Of a stretch of DNA of 64,000 nucleotides, positions 1 through 8,624 are shown piece by piece. Each line of letters begins with the position of its first letter. Positions within the stretch are counted from its first letter, which is position 1. The DNA lies in assembly GCF_002979655.1 (NCBI RefSeq), contig NZ_PCPG01000015.1, positions 1 through 64,000 on the forward strand, written 5' to 3'. Made by a program: the position numbers and the translations under genes. This DNA comes from Microbacterium sp. MYb45. Lineage in GTDB: Bacteria; Actinomycetota; Actinomycetes; Actinomycetales; Microbacteriaceae. The notes under the pieces are model-generated. The model was not told where the DNA came from, searched no databases, and saw only the letters and a list, made by a program, of their open reading frames with translations.

Positions 1-53
1 GGCGGGGTGAGCGGGGTGTGCTCGCCCGGGGCGCCGTTGTTGTCGGTGGTCAT
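1..53 (-). CDS. Start of an unidentified gene, cut by the window edge
   Basis: Only the first 17 codons are visible (MTTDNNGAPGEHTPLTP). The ATG overlaps the stop codon of the upstream response regulator in an ATGA arrangement, so the two are almost certainly co-transcribed and translationally coupled. The visible part is hydrophilic and rich in Pro, Gly and Asn, and does not allow a family to be named. By position it is the third gene of the two-component operon. Confidence 0.55.
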   Translation of the reverse strand, partial: MTTDNNGAPGEHTPLTP

Positions 54-739
54 CGTGCCACTCCTGTCTGGCCGGTCGGCGGCGTCGGGCCACCGGTGTT
101 CTCGATGTGGGCGAGGGCGGCGAGCACGCGGCGGTTGCCCGACTCATCCTGCTCGAAGCCCAGCTTCTGGAAGATGGCGGTGATGTGCTTCTCGACACTC
201 GCCTCGGAGAGGAAGAGGAGACCGGCGATCGCCTGGTTCGACTTCCCCTCCGCGATCAGCGCGAGCACGGTGCGCTCCCGTTCCGTGAGACGCATCATCC
301 TGTCGTCACGGTTGCGCCGCGTGAGCAGCTGCGCCACCACTTCGGGGTCGAGCACCGTGGCACCCTCGGAGATGCGCTGCACCGAGGCGAGGAACTCCGA
401 GACGTCGGCGACGCGATCCTTGAGCAGGTATCCGAGCGGACCACCCTGCGCCGCGATCAGGTCGGAGGCGTAGCGCTCCTCGACGTACTGCGAGAGCACG
501 AGGATGGCGAGCGACGGATGCGTCGACCGGAGTCCGAGCGCCGCGCGGATCCCCTCGTCGGTGAACGTCGGGGGAAGCCGGACGTCCAGGATGCACAGGT
601 CGGGTGCCGTGGTGGCGACGGCCTGGTCGAGGCCCTCGATGTCGGGGAGAGCGGCGACCACCTCGTGGCCGGCGTCTTCGAGCAGACGGACCAGTCCTTC
701 GCGGAGGAGGACGGAGTCCTCGCAGATCAGGATGCGCAC
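50..739 (-). CDS. NarL/LuxR-family response regulator
   Basis: DNA-binding response regulator of 229 residues. The N-terminal receiver domain (about 1-120) has the acidic pair E7/D8, the phospho-acceptor D52 in ILDVRLPP and K107 in YLLKD. The C-terminal LuxR-type helix-turn-helix (about 148-212) contains LTERERTVLALIAEGKSNQAI. Phosphorylation by the kinase encoded just upstream should control promoter binding. Its ATG lies inside the last codons of the kinase gene (13-nt overlap) and its stop overlaps the next ATG, so the unit is kinase, regulator, unknown gene. The target genes cannot be told from sequence. Confidence 0.93.
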   Translation of the reverse strand: MRILICEDSVLLREGLVRLLEDAGHEVVAALPDIEGLDQAVATTAPDLCILDVRLPPTFTDEGIRAALGLRSTHPSLAILVLSQYVEERYASDLIAAQGGPLGYLLKDRVADVSEFLASVQRISEGATVLDPEVVAQLLTRRNRDDRMMRLTERERTVLALIAEGKSNQAIAGLLFLSEASVEKHITAIFQKLGFEQDESGNRRVLAALAHIENTGGPTPPTGQTGVAR

Positions 740-1995
740 GGTACGTTCACCTCCAGGCTGGTCGGTCCGCCCTGCGGACTGTCGAGGCGGAACGTCCCGC
801 CGGCGGCGAGGATACGGTTCGCGATGCCGTCGAGGCCGCCACCCGGCTGCACCTGCGCGCCGCCGATGCCGTTGTCCTCGACCCGCGCCCAGAGCGTGTT
901 CCCCTCGCGGAGCCGCACGATGACTCGGGCTTCACTGGCCCGCGAGTGCTTCGCGGCGTTGGTAAGTGATTCCGCGATCGAGAAGTACACGGCGGCCTCG
1001 GCCTCGCGACTGCATCGTCCGTCCATGCGCACATCGAGGTGCACGGGGATGTGCGATCGGCTGGCGAGGGCCGACAGCGCGGCGTCGAGGCCGCGGTCGT
1101 CGAGCACGGACGCGTGGATGCCGCGGGCGAGCTGCCGCAGCTCCGTGATGGCCGCCTTGGTCGAGGTGTGCGCCTCGTTGATGAGTTCCTTGGCAGTGTC
1201 CGGATCGCTGTCGATCTTCTGCTGAGCGAGGCCGAGCGTCATACCGACGGAGACGAGCCGCGGCTGGACGCCGTCGTGCAGGTCGCGCTCGATGCGTGTG
1301 CGCTCCAGATCGGCGGCGCGGACCGCTCCTTCCCGCTGGGCGGTCGAGGTGCGGACGCGTTCGGTGAGCTCCGTCTCCTTGCTGCGGACGACGATCGCCA
1401 GTGACAGCGTGCGGTGCAGCAGCGCCAGGCCGATCATCCCGACCACGGAGGCCGCGATGCCGAGGATACCGACCAGCGGTGCCCAGGCGACGGGGATGCC
1501 TCCGCCGCCGAACGGTCCCATGACCGCGTCCGCCGCGGTGAGCGGGGCGAAGGAGATGATGATCGACCACACCAGGCTCCAGGCGAGCCGCAGCACGATG
1601 AAACCGAGCACGGCCGAGATGGCGAAGTTCGCGACCGCTCGCCACATGCGGGGGTCGATCGCCTGGCGCCCGAGGGAGCGCAGCCAGCCGACGAACCCGG
1701 GGCGGTCGCGCTGCTGCAGTCGCAACGGGGTGATCGGGGTGCGGTAGAGGGCACCGACACGGGCGACCTCGAACCACCCGAGTCCGTACAGGGCGTACAC
1801 GAGCCCGACGAGGAGCACGAGGCCGATGCCGGCGGCGAAGAGCAGACCGAGGCCGGTGCCGAGGAGTCCGCCGAGCATGCCGAAGATGGCGCCGCCGAGC
1901 GCGCCGACGCCTGCGAGGTGCAGGATCGTGAGGAAGATGCGCAACGGCGGCTTCACCGCCGTGGCGGGAGCCGGGGTCGCAGTCTGAGTGGTCAT
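727..1995 (-). CDS. Sensor histidine kinase (HisKA_3 class)
   Basis: Membrane-bound two-component kinase of 422 residues that pairs with the adjacent NarL-type regulator. The N-terminal half carries four to five hydrophobic helices (about 20-75, 125-155, 170-205) with no large extracellular loop. The cytoplasmic part has the NarL-partner dimerisation motif ERDLHDGVQ with phospho-acceptor H240, an N-box (ESLTNAAKHS) and a G-box (DNGIGG) of the HATPase domain. I chose the ATG at 1995, preceded by GGAA. A longer reading from 2031 adds 12 residues with no better ribosome binding site. The stimulus is unknown. Confidence 0.9.
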   Translation of the reverse strand: MTTQTATPAPATAVKPPLRIFLTILHLAGVGALGGAIFGMLGGLLGTGLGLLFAAGIGLVLLVGLVYALYGLGWFEVARVGALYRTPITPLRLQQRDRPGFVGWLRSLGRQAIDPRMWRAVANFAISAVLGFIVLRLAWSLVWSIIISFAPLTAADAVMGPFGGGGIPVAWAPLVGILGIAASVVGMIGLALLHRTLSLAIVVRSKETELTERVRTSTAQREGAVRAADLERTRIERDLHDGVQPRLVSVGMTLGLAQQKIDSDPDTAKELINEAHTSTKAAITELRQLARGIHASVLDDRGLDAALSALASRSHIPVHLDVRMDGRCSREAEAAVYFSIAESLTNAAKHSRASEARVIVRLREGNTLWARVEDNGIGGAQVQPGGGLDGIANRILAAGGTFRLDSPQGGPTSLEVNVPCAS

Positions 1996-2127
1996 GGTTC
2001 CAAGGTACGGCGGGGCAGACACGCATGACACCGAGTCAGCCGGACGCTCCGCTTCGGGTTTTCCATAACCCGTCGTGGGTGCTTTCCGCCCCTATCGAGC
2101 GCGATGTCCATCTGCTTCACTGGCTGC

Positions 2128-2838
2128 ATGGCAGCCCACGAAGGTGAACCTCACGGCGCAGGTCTCGGTCAACGACTGAACTGGTTGCGCGCGGGAGTGC
2201 TCGGCGCGAACGACGGCATCGTCTCGGTCGCCTCACTGGTCGTGGGCGTGGCGGGCGCGACGACCGACAACGCAGCCCTGCTCACCGCGGGGATCGCCGG
2301 ACTGATCGGCGGGGCGATCTCGATGGCGCTCGGAGAGTACGTCTCGGTGAGCAGCCAGCGCGACAGTGAACGCGCGCTGATCGCGAAGGAGAGTGAGGAG
2401 CTGCGCACCATGCCGGCCGCCGAGCTGGCCGAACTCACCGAGCTCTATCGCGACCGGGGCCTCTCCGAGGAGACCGCACGTCAGGTCGCCGAGGAGCTCA
2501 CCGCACACGATGCGCTCTCCGCCCACCTGGAGGTCGAGCTGGGCATCGACCAGGACGATCTCGTCAATCCGTGGCACGCGGCGCTCTCTTCGGCGGTCGC
2601 CTTCACGCTCGGAGCTCTGCTCCCGCTACTCGCCATCCTGCTGCCGCCGCCCGAGTGGCGTGTTCCGATCACCTTCGTCGCCGTCCTGATCGCCCTCGCG
2701 ATCACCGGTTCACTATCGGCGCGGATCGGCGGGTCCCCGCCCCTGAGGGCATCTATCCGACTGGTCATCGGTGGAGCGCTCGCTCTCGCCGCGACCTGGC
2801 TGATCGGCACGCTCCTCGGCACGACCGGCGTCGTCTGA
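2128..2838 (+). CDS. VIT1/CCC1-family Fe/Mn transporter
   Basis: Integral membrane protein of about 236 residues resembling the vacuolar iron transporter family, which moves Fe(II) or Mn(II) across membranes. The signature RLNWLRAGVLGANDGIVS near the N-terminus and the GGAISMALGEYVSV segment in the second helix are typical. A long cytoplasmic hydrophilic stretch rich in Glu (about 85-145) corresponds to the metal-binding arm of the family, followed by three C-terminal helices. A start at 2104 would add a Cys-rich octapeptide that looks unnatural, so I prefer 2128; neither start has a clear Shine-Dalgarno sequence. It converges on the DUF3566 gene across a hairpin terminator. Confidence 0.88.
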   Translation: MAAHEGEPHGAGLGQRLNWLRAGVLGANDGIVSVASLVVGVAGATTDNAALLTAGIAGLIGGAISMALGEYVSVSSQRDSERALIAKESEELRTMPAAELAELTELYRDRGLSEETARQVAEELTAHDALSAHLEVELGIDQDDLVNPWHAALSSAVAFTLGALLPLLAILLPPPEWRVPITFVAVLIALAITGSLSARIGGSPPLRASIRLVIGGALALAATWLIGTLLGTTGVV

Positions 2839-2862
2839 GCGCCGAGCACACCGGGGGACGAC

Positions 2863-2892
2863 GAAGGGCGGATGCCGCAGCATCCGCCCTTC
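2863..2892. terminator. Bidirectional hairpin terminator
   Basis: A perfect 13-bp inverted repeat (GAAGGGCGGATGC at 2863-2875 and its complement at 2880-2892, loop CGCA) lies between the converging VIT1-family and DUF3566 genes. It can form in transcripts from either direction. No long U-tract follows, which is common in high-GC Actinobacteria. Confidence 0.75.
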
Positions 2893-2910
2893 GGGAATCC
2901 GGTTCGAGGA

Positions 2911-3315
2911 TCAGTTCGACATGAACCCGACGAGCAGTCCGCCCGTCACCTTCACCGCGAGGTTGTAGATCCCGGCGACGACGGCGCCGAGCACGGTGAA
3001 GACGATCAGGTTCAGGATCGCCACGACCGCGGCGAAAGCCATGACCTGCGGCAGACCGACGACCTCCGAAAGCACGAACTCGTTGCCGGTGATGCCGAGC
3101 AGGAATCCCTCAGCGGTCTTCATGATCCCGGTCGCCTGGAGCACCAGGAAGATCAGGAAGAACGCCACCATCGTGACCACGGCGAGAGCGACCGCTCCGA
3201 GGAACGAGAGCTTCACGGCCGACCAGAAGTCGACGTAGACCAGACGCAGGCGGACCTGCTTGCCACTGGTCTTGCGTGTCGACTTCTTCGCCAGCTTGTC
3301 GGCCACTGTACTCAT
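2911..3315 (-). CDS. DUF3566 membrane protein downstream of gyrA
   Basis: Protein of 134 residues with a basic N-terminus (KKSTRKTSGKQVRLRL), a first hydrophobic helix around 33-62 and a second around 88-118, matching the actinobacterial DUF3566 family. This family is almost always encoded directly after gyrA. Its ATG overlaps the gyrA stop (ATGA), indicating translational coupling. The function is not established; it is a predicted transmembrane protein. In many relatives tRNA-Ile and tRNA-Ala follow it, but I see no tRNA here. Confidence 0.88.
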   Translation of the reverse strand: MSTVADKLAKKSTRKTSGKQVRLRLVYVDFWSAVKLSFLGAVALAVVTMVAFFLIFLVLQATGIMKTAEGFLLGITGNEFVLSEVVGLPQVMAFAAVVAILNLIVFTVLGAVVAGIYNLAVKVTGGLLVGFMSN

Positions 3316-5867
3316 GCGTCTGTATCCTCGGGGGTCTCTGTCGTCTCAGGTGCCTGGGTCTCGGCATCCTCCGCATCGGCCTCGTCTTCGGCGAGGCCAC
3401 GCTCGCCATTACGGGCGATGGCGAGGATGCGGTCGGCCTCCGTCGTCCGGGCGAACACCACTCCCATGGTGTCTCGACCCTTGGCGGGGACCTCGGCCAC
3501 GGCAGAGCGTACCACCTTGCCGCTGGAGAGAACCACCAAGACCTCGTCGTCCTCGGCGACGATCAGACCACCCGCGAGAGTGCCCCGATCGTCGTTCAGC
3601 TTGGCGACCTTGATGCCTGTTCCACCGCGTCCCTGGACCCGGTATTCCTCGACCGCGGTGCGCTTCGCGTAGCCGCCGTCCGTGACGATGAACACGAACT
3701 TCCCGGGGGCGGCGACCGACGCCGACAGCAGGCAGTCCTCGTCGATCTTGAACTTCATACCCCGCACACCGGCCGTCGCCCGACCCATCGGACGCAGCGC
3801 CTCATCGGTCGCCTCGAAGCGCACCGACATGCCTCGACGGCTGATGAGGAGGATGTCGTCCTCGGCGTTCACGAGGAGCGCGCTGACGAGCTCGTCCTCG
3901 TCGTTCAGACGGATCGCGATGACGCCGCCTTGACGGTTGGTGTCATACGCCTCGAGGCGGGTCTTCTTGACCAGACCCTCGCGCGTGGCCAACACCAGGT
4001 AGTCGGCGACCTCGTAGTCGCGGATGTCGAGCACCTGAGCGATGCTCTCGTCGGGCTGCAGCGCCAGCAGGTTCGCGACGTGCATGCCCTTGGCATCGCG
4101 TCCGGCCTCCGGCACCTCATACGTCTTCGCGCGGTAGACGCGACCCTTGTCGGTGAAGAAGAGCAGCCAGTGGTGCGTCGTCGTCACGAAGAAGTGCTCG
4201 ACGATGTCGTTCGCACGAAGCTGCGCGCCCTTGACCCCCTTGCCGCCACGGTGCTGGGAGCGGTAGTTGTCGCTGCGCGTGCGCTTGATGTAGCCCTCGC
4301 GCGTGACGGTGACGACCATCTCCTCCTCGGCGATGAGGTCTTCCATCGAGACGTCGCCGTCGAAGCCGTGCAGGATGTGCGTGCGGCGCTCGTCACCGAA
4401 GCGGTCGACGATGCCGGTCAGCTCTTCACGGATGATCGTGCGCTGACGGCCCTCGTCGGCGAGGATCGACTTGTAGTCGGTGATCTGTGCTTCGAGCTCG
4501 TTCGCCTGGTCGATGATCTTCTGACGCTCGAGTGCAGCCAGACGGCGCAGCTGCATCTGCAGGATCGCGTCGGCCTGGATCTCGTCGATGTCGAGGAGCT
4601 CCTGGAGTCCCTCATTCGCATCGGCCGTGGTCTGCGACCGACGGATGAGCGCGATGACCTCGTCGAGCGCGTCGAGCGCCTTCAGGTATCCGCGCAGGAT
4701 GTGCATGCGCTTCTCGGCCTCGCGCAGACGGAACTCCGTGCGCCGGACGATCACCTCGATCTGGTGCGTGATCCAGTGCGTGATGAAACCGTCGATCGCG
4801 AGCGTGCGCGGCACGCCGTCGACGATCGCGAGCATGTTCGCGCCGAAGTTCTCCTGCAGCTGCGTGTGCTTGTACAGGTTGTTCAGCACGACCTTCGCGA
4901 CCGCGTCGCGCTTGAGCACGACGACCAGGCGCTGACCCGTACGGTCGGAGGACTCGTCGCGGATGTCGGCGATGCCGGTGATCTTGCCGTCGCGGGCGAG
5001 GTCGCCGATCTTCACCGCGACGTTGTCGGGGTTGACCTGGTAGGGCAGCTCGGTGATGACGAGGCAGGTGCGGCCCTGGATCTCTTCGACGTTGACGACG
5101 GCGCGCATCGTGATTGAGCCGCGGCCCGTGCGGTACGCCTCGTGGACGCCCTTGGTGCCGAGGATCTGCGCGCCGGTCGGGAAGTCCGGACCGGGGATGC
5201 GCTGGATCAGGCCGTCGAGCAGCTCCTCGCGGGAGATGCCGGGGTTGTCGAGTGCCCACAGCGCCGCGGCCGATACCTCGCGCAGGTTGTGCGGCGGGAT
5301 GTTCGTGGCCATGCCGACCGCGATACCGACCGAGCCGTTGACGAGCAGGTTCGGGAAGCGGGCCGGCAGAACCGTCGGCTCCTGAGTCTGACCGTCGTAG
5401 TTGTCGGTGAAGTCGACCGTGTCCTCTTCGATGTCGCGCACCATCTCGAGCGCGAGCGGGGCCATCTTGGTCTCGGTGTATCGAGGAGCCGCGGCGCCCA
5501 TGTTGCCGGGAGAGCCGAAGTTGCCCTGGCCGAGAGCCAGCGGATACCGCAGAGACCACGGCTGCACCAGACGCACGAGGGCGTCGTAGATCGCCGAGTC
5601 GCCGTGCGGGTGGTACTGGCCCATGACCTCGCCCACCACACGGGCGCACTTCGAGAACGACTTGTCGGGGCGGAAGCCGCCGTCGTACATGCCGTAGATC
5701 ACACGGCGGTGAACCGGCTTGAGGCCGTCGCGCACGTCGGGGAGGGCACGCCCGACGATGACCGCCATGGCGTAGTCGAGGTAGCTGCGCTGCATCTCGA
5801 ACTGGAGGTCGACCTGGTCGATCTTGCCGTGGTCGTGTTCCGGCTCGGTGCGTTCTTCGTCAGTCAT
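3312..5867 (-). CDS. gyrA: DNA gyrase subunit A
   Basis: Type II topoisomerase subunit that cleaves and rejoins DNA and, with GyrB, introduces negative supercoils. The N-terminal winged-helix/tower region contains the catalytic tyrosine in AAPRYTETKM. The quinolone-resistance-determining segment reads HPHGDSAIYDALVR, with Ser and Asp at the positions equivalent to E. coli Ser83 and Asp87. The C-terminal beta-pinwheel contains the GyrA box QRGGKG-like segment (QHRGGKGVKGAQ), and the tail is acidic. I take the ATG at 5867 rather than the TTG immediately before it, with GAGAGA upstream. gyrB lies 44 nt upstream in the same direction, forming the usual gyrB-gyrA operon. Confidence 0.98.
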   Translation of the reverse strand: MTDEERTEPEHDHGKIDQVDLQFEMQRSYLDYAMAVIVGRALPDVRDGLKPVHRRVIYGMYDGGFRPDKSFSKCARVVGEVMGQYHPHGDSAIYDALVRLVQPWSLRYPLALGQGNFGSPGNMGAAAPRYTETKMAPLALEMVRDIEEDTVDFTDNYDGQTQEPTVLPARFPNLLVNGSVGIAVGMATNIPPHNLREVSAAALWALDNPGISREELLDGLIQRIPGPDFPTGAQILGTKGVHEAYRTGRGSITMRAVVNVEEIQGRTCLVITELPYQVNPDNVAVKIGDLARDGKITGIADIRDESSDRTGQRLVVVLKRDAVAKVVLNNLYKHTQLQENFGANMLAIVDGVPRTLAIDGFITHWITHQIEVIVRRTEFRLREAEKRMHILRGYLKALDALDEVIALIRRSQTTADANEGLQELLDIDEIQADAILQMQLRRLAALERQKIIDQANELEAQITDYKSILADEGRQRTIIREELTGIVDRFGDERRTHILHGFDGDVSMEDLIAEEEMVVTVTREGYIKRTRSDNYRSQHRGGKGVKGAQLRANDIVEHFFVTTTHHWLLFFTDKGRVYRAKTYEVPEAGRDAKGMHVANLLALQPDESIAQVLDIRDYEVADYLVLATREGLVKKTRLEAYDTNRQGGVIAIRLNDEDELVSALLVNAEDDILLISRRGMSVRFEATDEALRPMGRATAGVRGMKFKIDEDCLLSASVAAPGKFVFIVTDGGYAKRTAVEEYRVQGRGGTGIKVAKLNDDRGTLAGGLIVAEDDEVLVVLSSGKVVRSAVAEVPAKGRDTMGVVFARTTEADRILAIARNGERGLAEDEADAEDAETQAPETTETPEDTDA

Positions 5868-5911
5868 CAATCAATCTCTCTGTCACACATCTGGTCTGAG
5901 CCCGCGGGGCG

Positions 5912-8002
5912 TCAGATGTCGAGGAAGCGGACGTCCTTGGCGTTGCGCTGGATGAAGCTGCGTCGGGACTCGACGTCTTCACCCATCAGCACGCTGAAGA
6001 TCTCGTCGGCGGCGGCGGCATCCTCGATGGTGATCTGCTGCAGGGTGCGCGTGGTGTGATCCATCGTCGTCTCCCACAGCTCCTTCGGGTTCATCTCACC
6101 GAGACCCTTGTAGCGCTGGATGCCGGCGTCCTTCGGGATCCGCTTGCCGTTGTCGAGGCCGTGCTTGAGCAGAGCGTCGCGTTCGGCATCGCTGAACACG
6201 TACTCGTGCGGGGAGTTCGACCACTTCAGTCGGTACAGCGGCGGCATCGCGAGATACACGAAGCCGGCCTCGATGAGTCCGCGCATGTAGCGGAACAGCA
6301 GCGTGAGCAGCAGCGTGGTGATGTGCTGGCCGTCGACGTCGGCATCGGCCATCAACACGATCTTGTGATAGCGCGCCTTCTCGATGTCGAACTCTTCGCC
6401 GATGCCCGTGCCGAAGGCCTGGATCATCGCCTGGACTTCCTTGTTGCCCAGGGCCTTGTCGAGACGCGCGCGCTCGACGTTGAGGATCTTGCCGCGGAGC
6501 GCCAGGATCGCCTGGGTGTGCGGGTCGCGACCCTGCACGGCGGAACCACCGGCCGAGTCACCCTCGACGAGGAAGATCTCGCTGATCGACGGATCCTTGC
6601 TCGTGCAGTCCTTGAGCTTGTCCGGCATGGCCGCCGACTCGAAGACGCTCTTGCGACGTGCGGTCTCGCGGGCCTTGCGGGCGGCGAGGCGAGCGGTCGC
6701 CGCGTCGAGAGCCTTGCGGATGATGTTCTTGGCCTGGACCGGGTTGCGTTCGAACCAGTCTCCGAGCTGATCGCCGACGACCTTCTGCACGAAAGCCTTC
6801 GCCTCGGTGTTGCCGAGCTTGGTCTTGGTCTGACCCTCGAACTGCGGCTCGCCCAGCTTGATCGAGATGACCGCCGTGAGTCCCTCGCGCACGTCGTCGC
6901 CGGAGAGGTTGTCGTCCTTCTCCTTGAGGATGTTGTTCGCACGGGCGTACTTGTTCACCAGGGTCGTGAGCGCCGCGCGGAAGCCTTCCTCGTGCGTTCC
7001 GCCCTCGTGGGTGTTGATCGTGTTGGCGTAGGTGAAGACGTTCTCGGTGTAGGAGGTGGTCCACTGCATGGCGACCTCGAGGGAGATCTTTCGCTGCGTG
7101 TCCTCCGACTCGAACGCGATGATCTCGTCGTTCACGACCTCGGCATGGCGCACCTTGTTGAGGTACTCGACGTAGTCGACGAGTCCGCGCTCGTAGAAGA
7201 AGACATCGCCGGGCTGCTTCGTGATCGTCGCGCCCTCTTCCTCCACCTCATAGGCCGAGGACTCGCGCTCGTCGCGCAGATCGATGCGCAATCCCTTGTT
7301 GAGGAACGCCATCTGCTGGAACCGCGTGCGCAGTGTGTCGTAGTCGAAGTCGATCGATTCGGTGAAGATCGACGCGTCCGGCCAGAACGTGATGCTGGTA
7401 CCGGTCTCGTCGGTCGCCTCGCCCTTCTCGAGCTTCTGCTGCGGGATGCCGCCGTCGGCGAAGGAGTGGCGCCAGACGAAGCCCTTCTGCTTGACCTCGA
7501 CGTCGAAGCGGGTCGACAGCGCGTTCACGACCGAGGATCCGACACCGTGCAGACCACCGGAGACGGCGTAGGCGCCGCCGCCGAACTTTCCACCGGCGTG
7601 CAGGATCGTCAACACGACCTCGACCGTCGACTTGTTCGGGTCGGAGGAGTGCGGGTCGACCGGGATGCCACGACCGTTGTCGACCACGCGCACGCCACCG
7701 TCGGCCAGCATCGTCACCGAGATCGTGTCGGCGTATCCGGCGAGTGCTTCATCGACCGAGTTGTCGACGATCTCGTAGACCAAGTGGTGCAGACCGCGCG
7801 GACCCGTGGACCCGATGTACATGCCGGGTCGCTTGCGCACCGCCTCGAGGCCTTCGAGGATCTGGATCGAGTCGGCTCCGTACTCGCCGGGCTGCTTGAT
7901 CTTGGGAGAGATCGTGTTGCTCGTGGTCTCGGAGCCGTCGATGGGGTCGGAGGTTCCCCCGGTGTTCGATTCCGTCTCGTCAGCAGGGGATTCAGGCGTC
8001 AT
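5912..8002 (-). CDS. gyrB: DNA gyrase subunit B
   Basis: ATPase subunit of gyrase, 696 residues. The GHKL ATP-binding fold has EIVDNSVDEALAGY (about 77-90) and VVDNGRGIP. The transducer domain follows, then the TOPRIM domain with EGDSAGGSA, LRGKILNVE and MADADVDGQH, and the C-terminal QRYKGLGEMN motif. The first 30 residues form a poorly conserved acidic Ser/Thr-rich extension. A -10-like TAGAAT lies about 40 nt upstream of the start. Translation proceeds towards gyrA in the same transcription unit. Confidence 0.98.
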   Translation of the reverse strand: MTPESPADETESNTGGTSDPIDGSETTSNTISPKIKQPGEYGADSIQILEGLEAVRKRPGMYIGSTGPRGLHHLVYEIVDNSVDEALAGYADTISVTMLADGGVRVVDNGRGIPVDPHSSDPNKSTVEVVLTILHAGGKFGGGAYAVSGGLHGVGSSVVNALSTRFDVEVKQKGFVWRHSFADGGIPQQKLEKGEATDETGTSITFWPDASIFTESIDFDYDTLRTRFQQMAFLNKGLRIDLRDERESSAYEVEEEGATITKQPGDVFFYERGLVDYVEYLNKVRHAEVVNDEIIAFESEDTQRKISLEVAMQWTTSYTENVFTYANTINTHEGGTHEEGFRAALTTLVNKYARANNILKEKDDNLSGDDVREGLTAVISIKLGEPQFEGQTKTKLGNTEAKAFVQKVVGDQLGDWFERNPVQAKNIIRKALDAATARLAARKARETARRKSVFESAAMPDKLKDCTSKDPSISEIFLVEGDSAGGSAVQGRDPHTQAILALRGKILNVERARLDKALGNKEVQAMIQAFGTGIGEEFDIEKARYHKIVLMADADVDGQHITTLLLTLLFRYMRGLIEAGFVYLAMPPLYRLKWSNSPHEYVFSDAERDALLKHGLDNGKRIPKDAGIQRYKGLGEMNPKELWETTMDHTTRTLQQITIEDAAAADEIFSVLMGEDVESRRSFIQRNAKDVRFLDI

Positions 8003-8038
8003 CAGAGGGCATTCTCCACATCGATATCACGAACTCCC

Positions 8039-8044
8039 ATTCTA
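8039..8044 (-). promoter_or_regulatory. Candidate -10 element for gyrB-gyrA
   Basis: On the minus strand TAGAAT lies about 40 nt before the gyrB ATG in the gap after dciA. No good -35 hexamer is found at 16-18 nt, so this is a tentative vegetative promoter. Supercoiling control, usual for gyrase genes, cannot be judged from sequence. Confidence 0.35.
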
Positions 8045-8120
8045 GCGGGGTTTCGTCGGGAAATGCCGCTCAACGGCCGTGTGTGGCCCTCTGAGCGTTG
8101 TGGACCCCATTCGTGGTGTC

Positions 8121-8624
8121 CTACCCGTAGGTGTCGCGCGGGCCCCGCCCTGGAACGACTCTGGGACCCCATTTCCAGGAGGGGACGTCCGGTCCGATGA
8201 AGCGGAGGTTCTCGACACCCGCGTCGGGATAGCGACGGCCGATCTCGGTGAGGATGGTCGCCCGCATGAACTGGAGGTTCTTCGCCCAGGCCGTCGAGTC
8301 GCACTTCACGGTGAGCAATCCGCGCTCGAGAGAGACCGGTTCGGAGTGCTTCGCGGTATCGGCGCCCGCCAGATCGGCCCACTGCCGGACCAGGTCCTCA
8401 CGGGCGAGCGTGATCTGCCAGCCGGAGTCCCGACTCAGCTTGTCGAGCACCGCGCCGAGTGCACCCGGATCCCGACCCGGGGTGAACGGCGCGTTGTCGT
8501 CGTCGGTGACGATGCGGCGCTTGCGCTTCCAGCTCTTCGAGCTCGGCTGCAGCCCGCGCAGGCGCAGGTACGTGCCCACCGTCTCCGGCACTTCGACCGG
8601 CGGAGTCGACGCGGCGTCAGTCAT
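8121..8624 (-). CDS. dciA: DciA-type helicase-loading protein (DUF721)
   Basis: Protein of 167 residues of the DUF721 family. Members (DciA) assist loading of the replicative helicase DnaB in bacteria without DnaC or DnaI. The conserved core is in the second half (LDKLSRDSGWQITLAREDLVRQWADLAG, then LTVKCDSTAWAKNLQFM, read in two blocks), preceded by a basic linker (SWKRKRR). The ATG at 8624 overlaps the end of recF by 8 nt, so the two are coupled. An upstream alternative start would add 19 residues of recF shadow. The position between recF and gyrB is classical for Actinobacteria. Confidence 0.85.
   Translation of the reverse strand: MTDAASTPPVEVPETVGTYLRLRGLQPSSKSWKRKRRIVTDDDNAPFTPGRDPGALGAVLDKLSRDSGWQITLAREDLVRQWADLAGADTAKHSEPVSLERGLLTVKCDSTAWAKNLQFMRATILTEIGRRYPDAGVENLRFIGPDVPSWKWGPRVVPGRGPRDTYG

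Noticed and set aside
2895..2912. GGTTCGAGGATC as a possible tRNA T-arm
   Set aside because: No acceptor or anticodon arm can be built around it, and it lies at the end of the DUF3566 gene.
3276..5117. Plus-strand 613-codon frame opposite gyrA
   Set aside because: Antisense shadow of gyrA, full of Val/Asp/Leu/Arg as expected for the complementary frame in high-GC DNA.
3312..5867. Quinolone-resistance substitution in GyrA
   Set aside because: The segment HPHGDSAIYD has Ser and Asp at both resistance-associated positions, as in susceptible enzymes.
6056..8200. Plus-strand 714-codon frame opposite gyrB
   Set aside because: Antisense shadow of gyrB without any recognisable domain.
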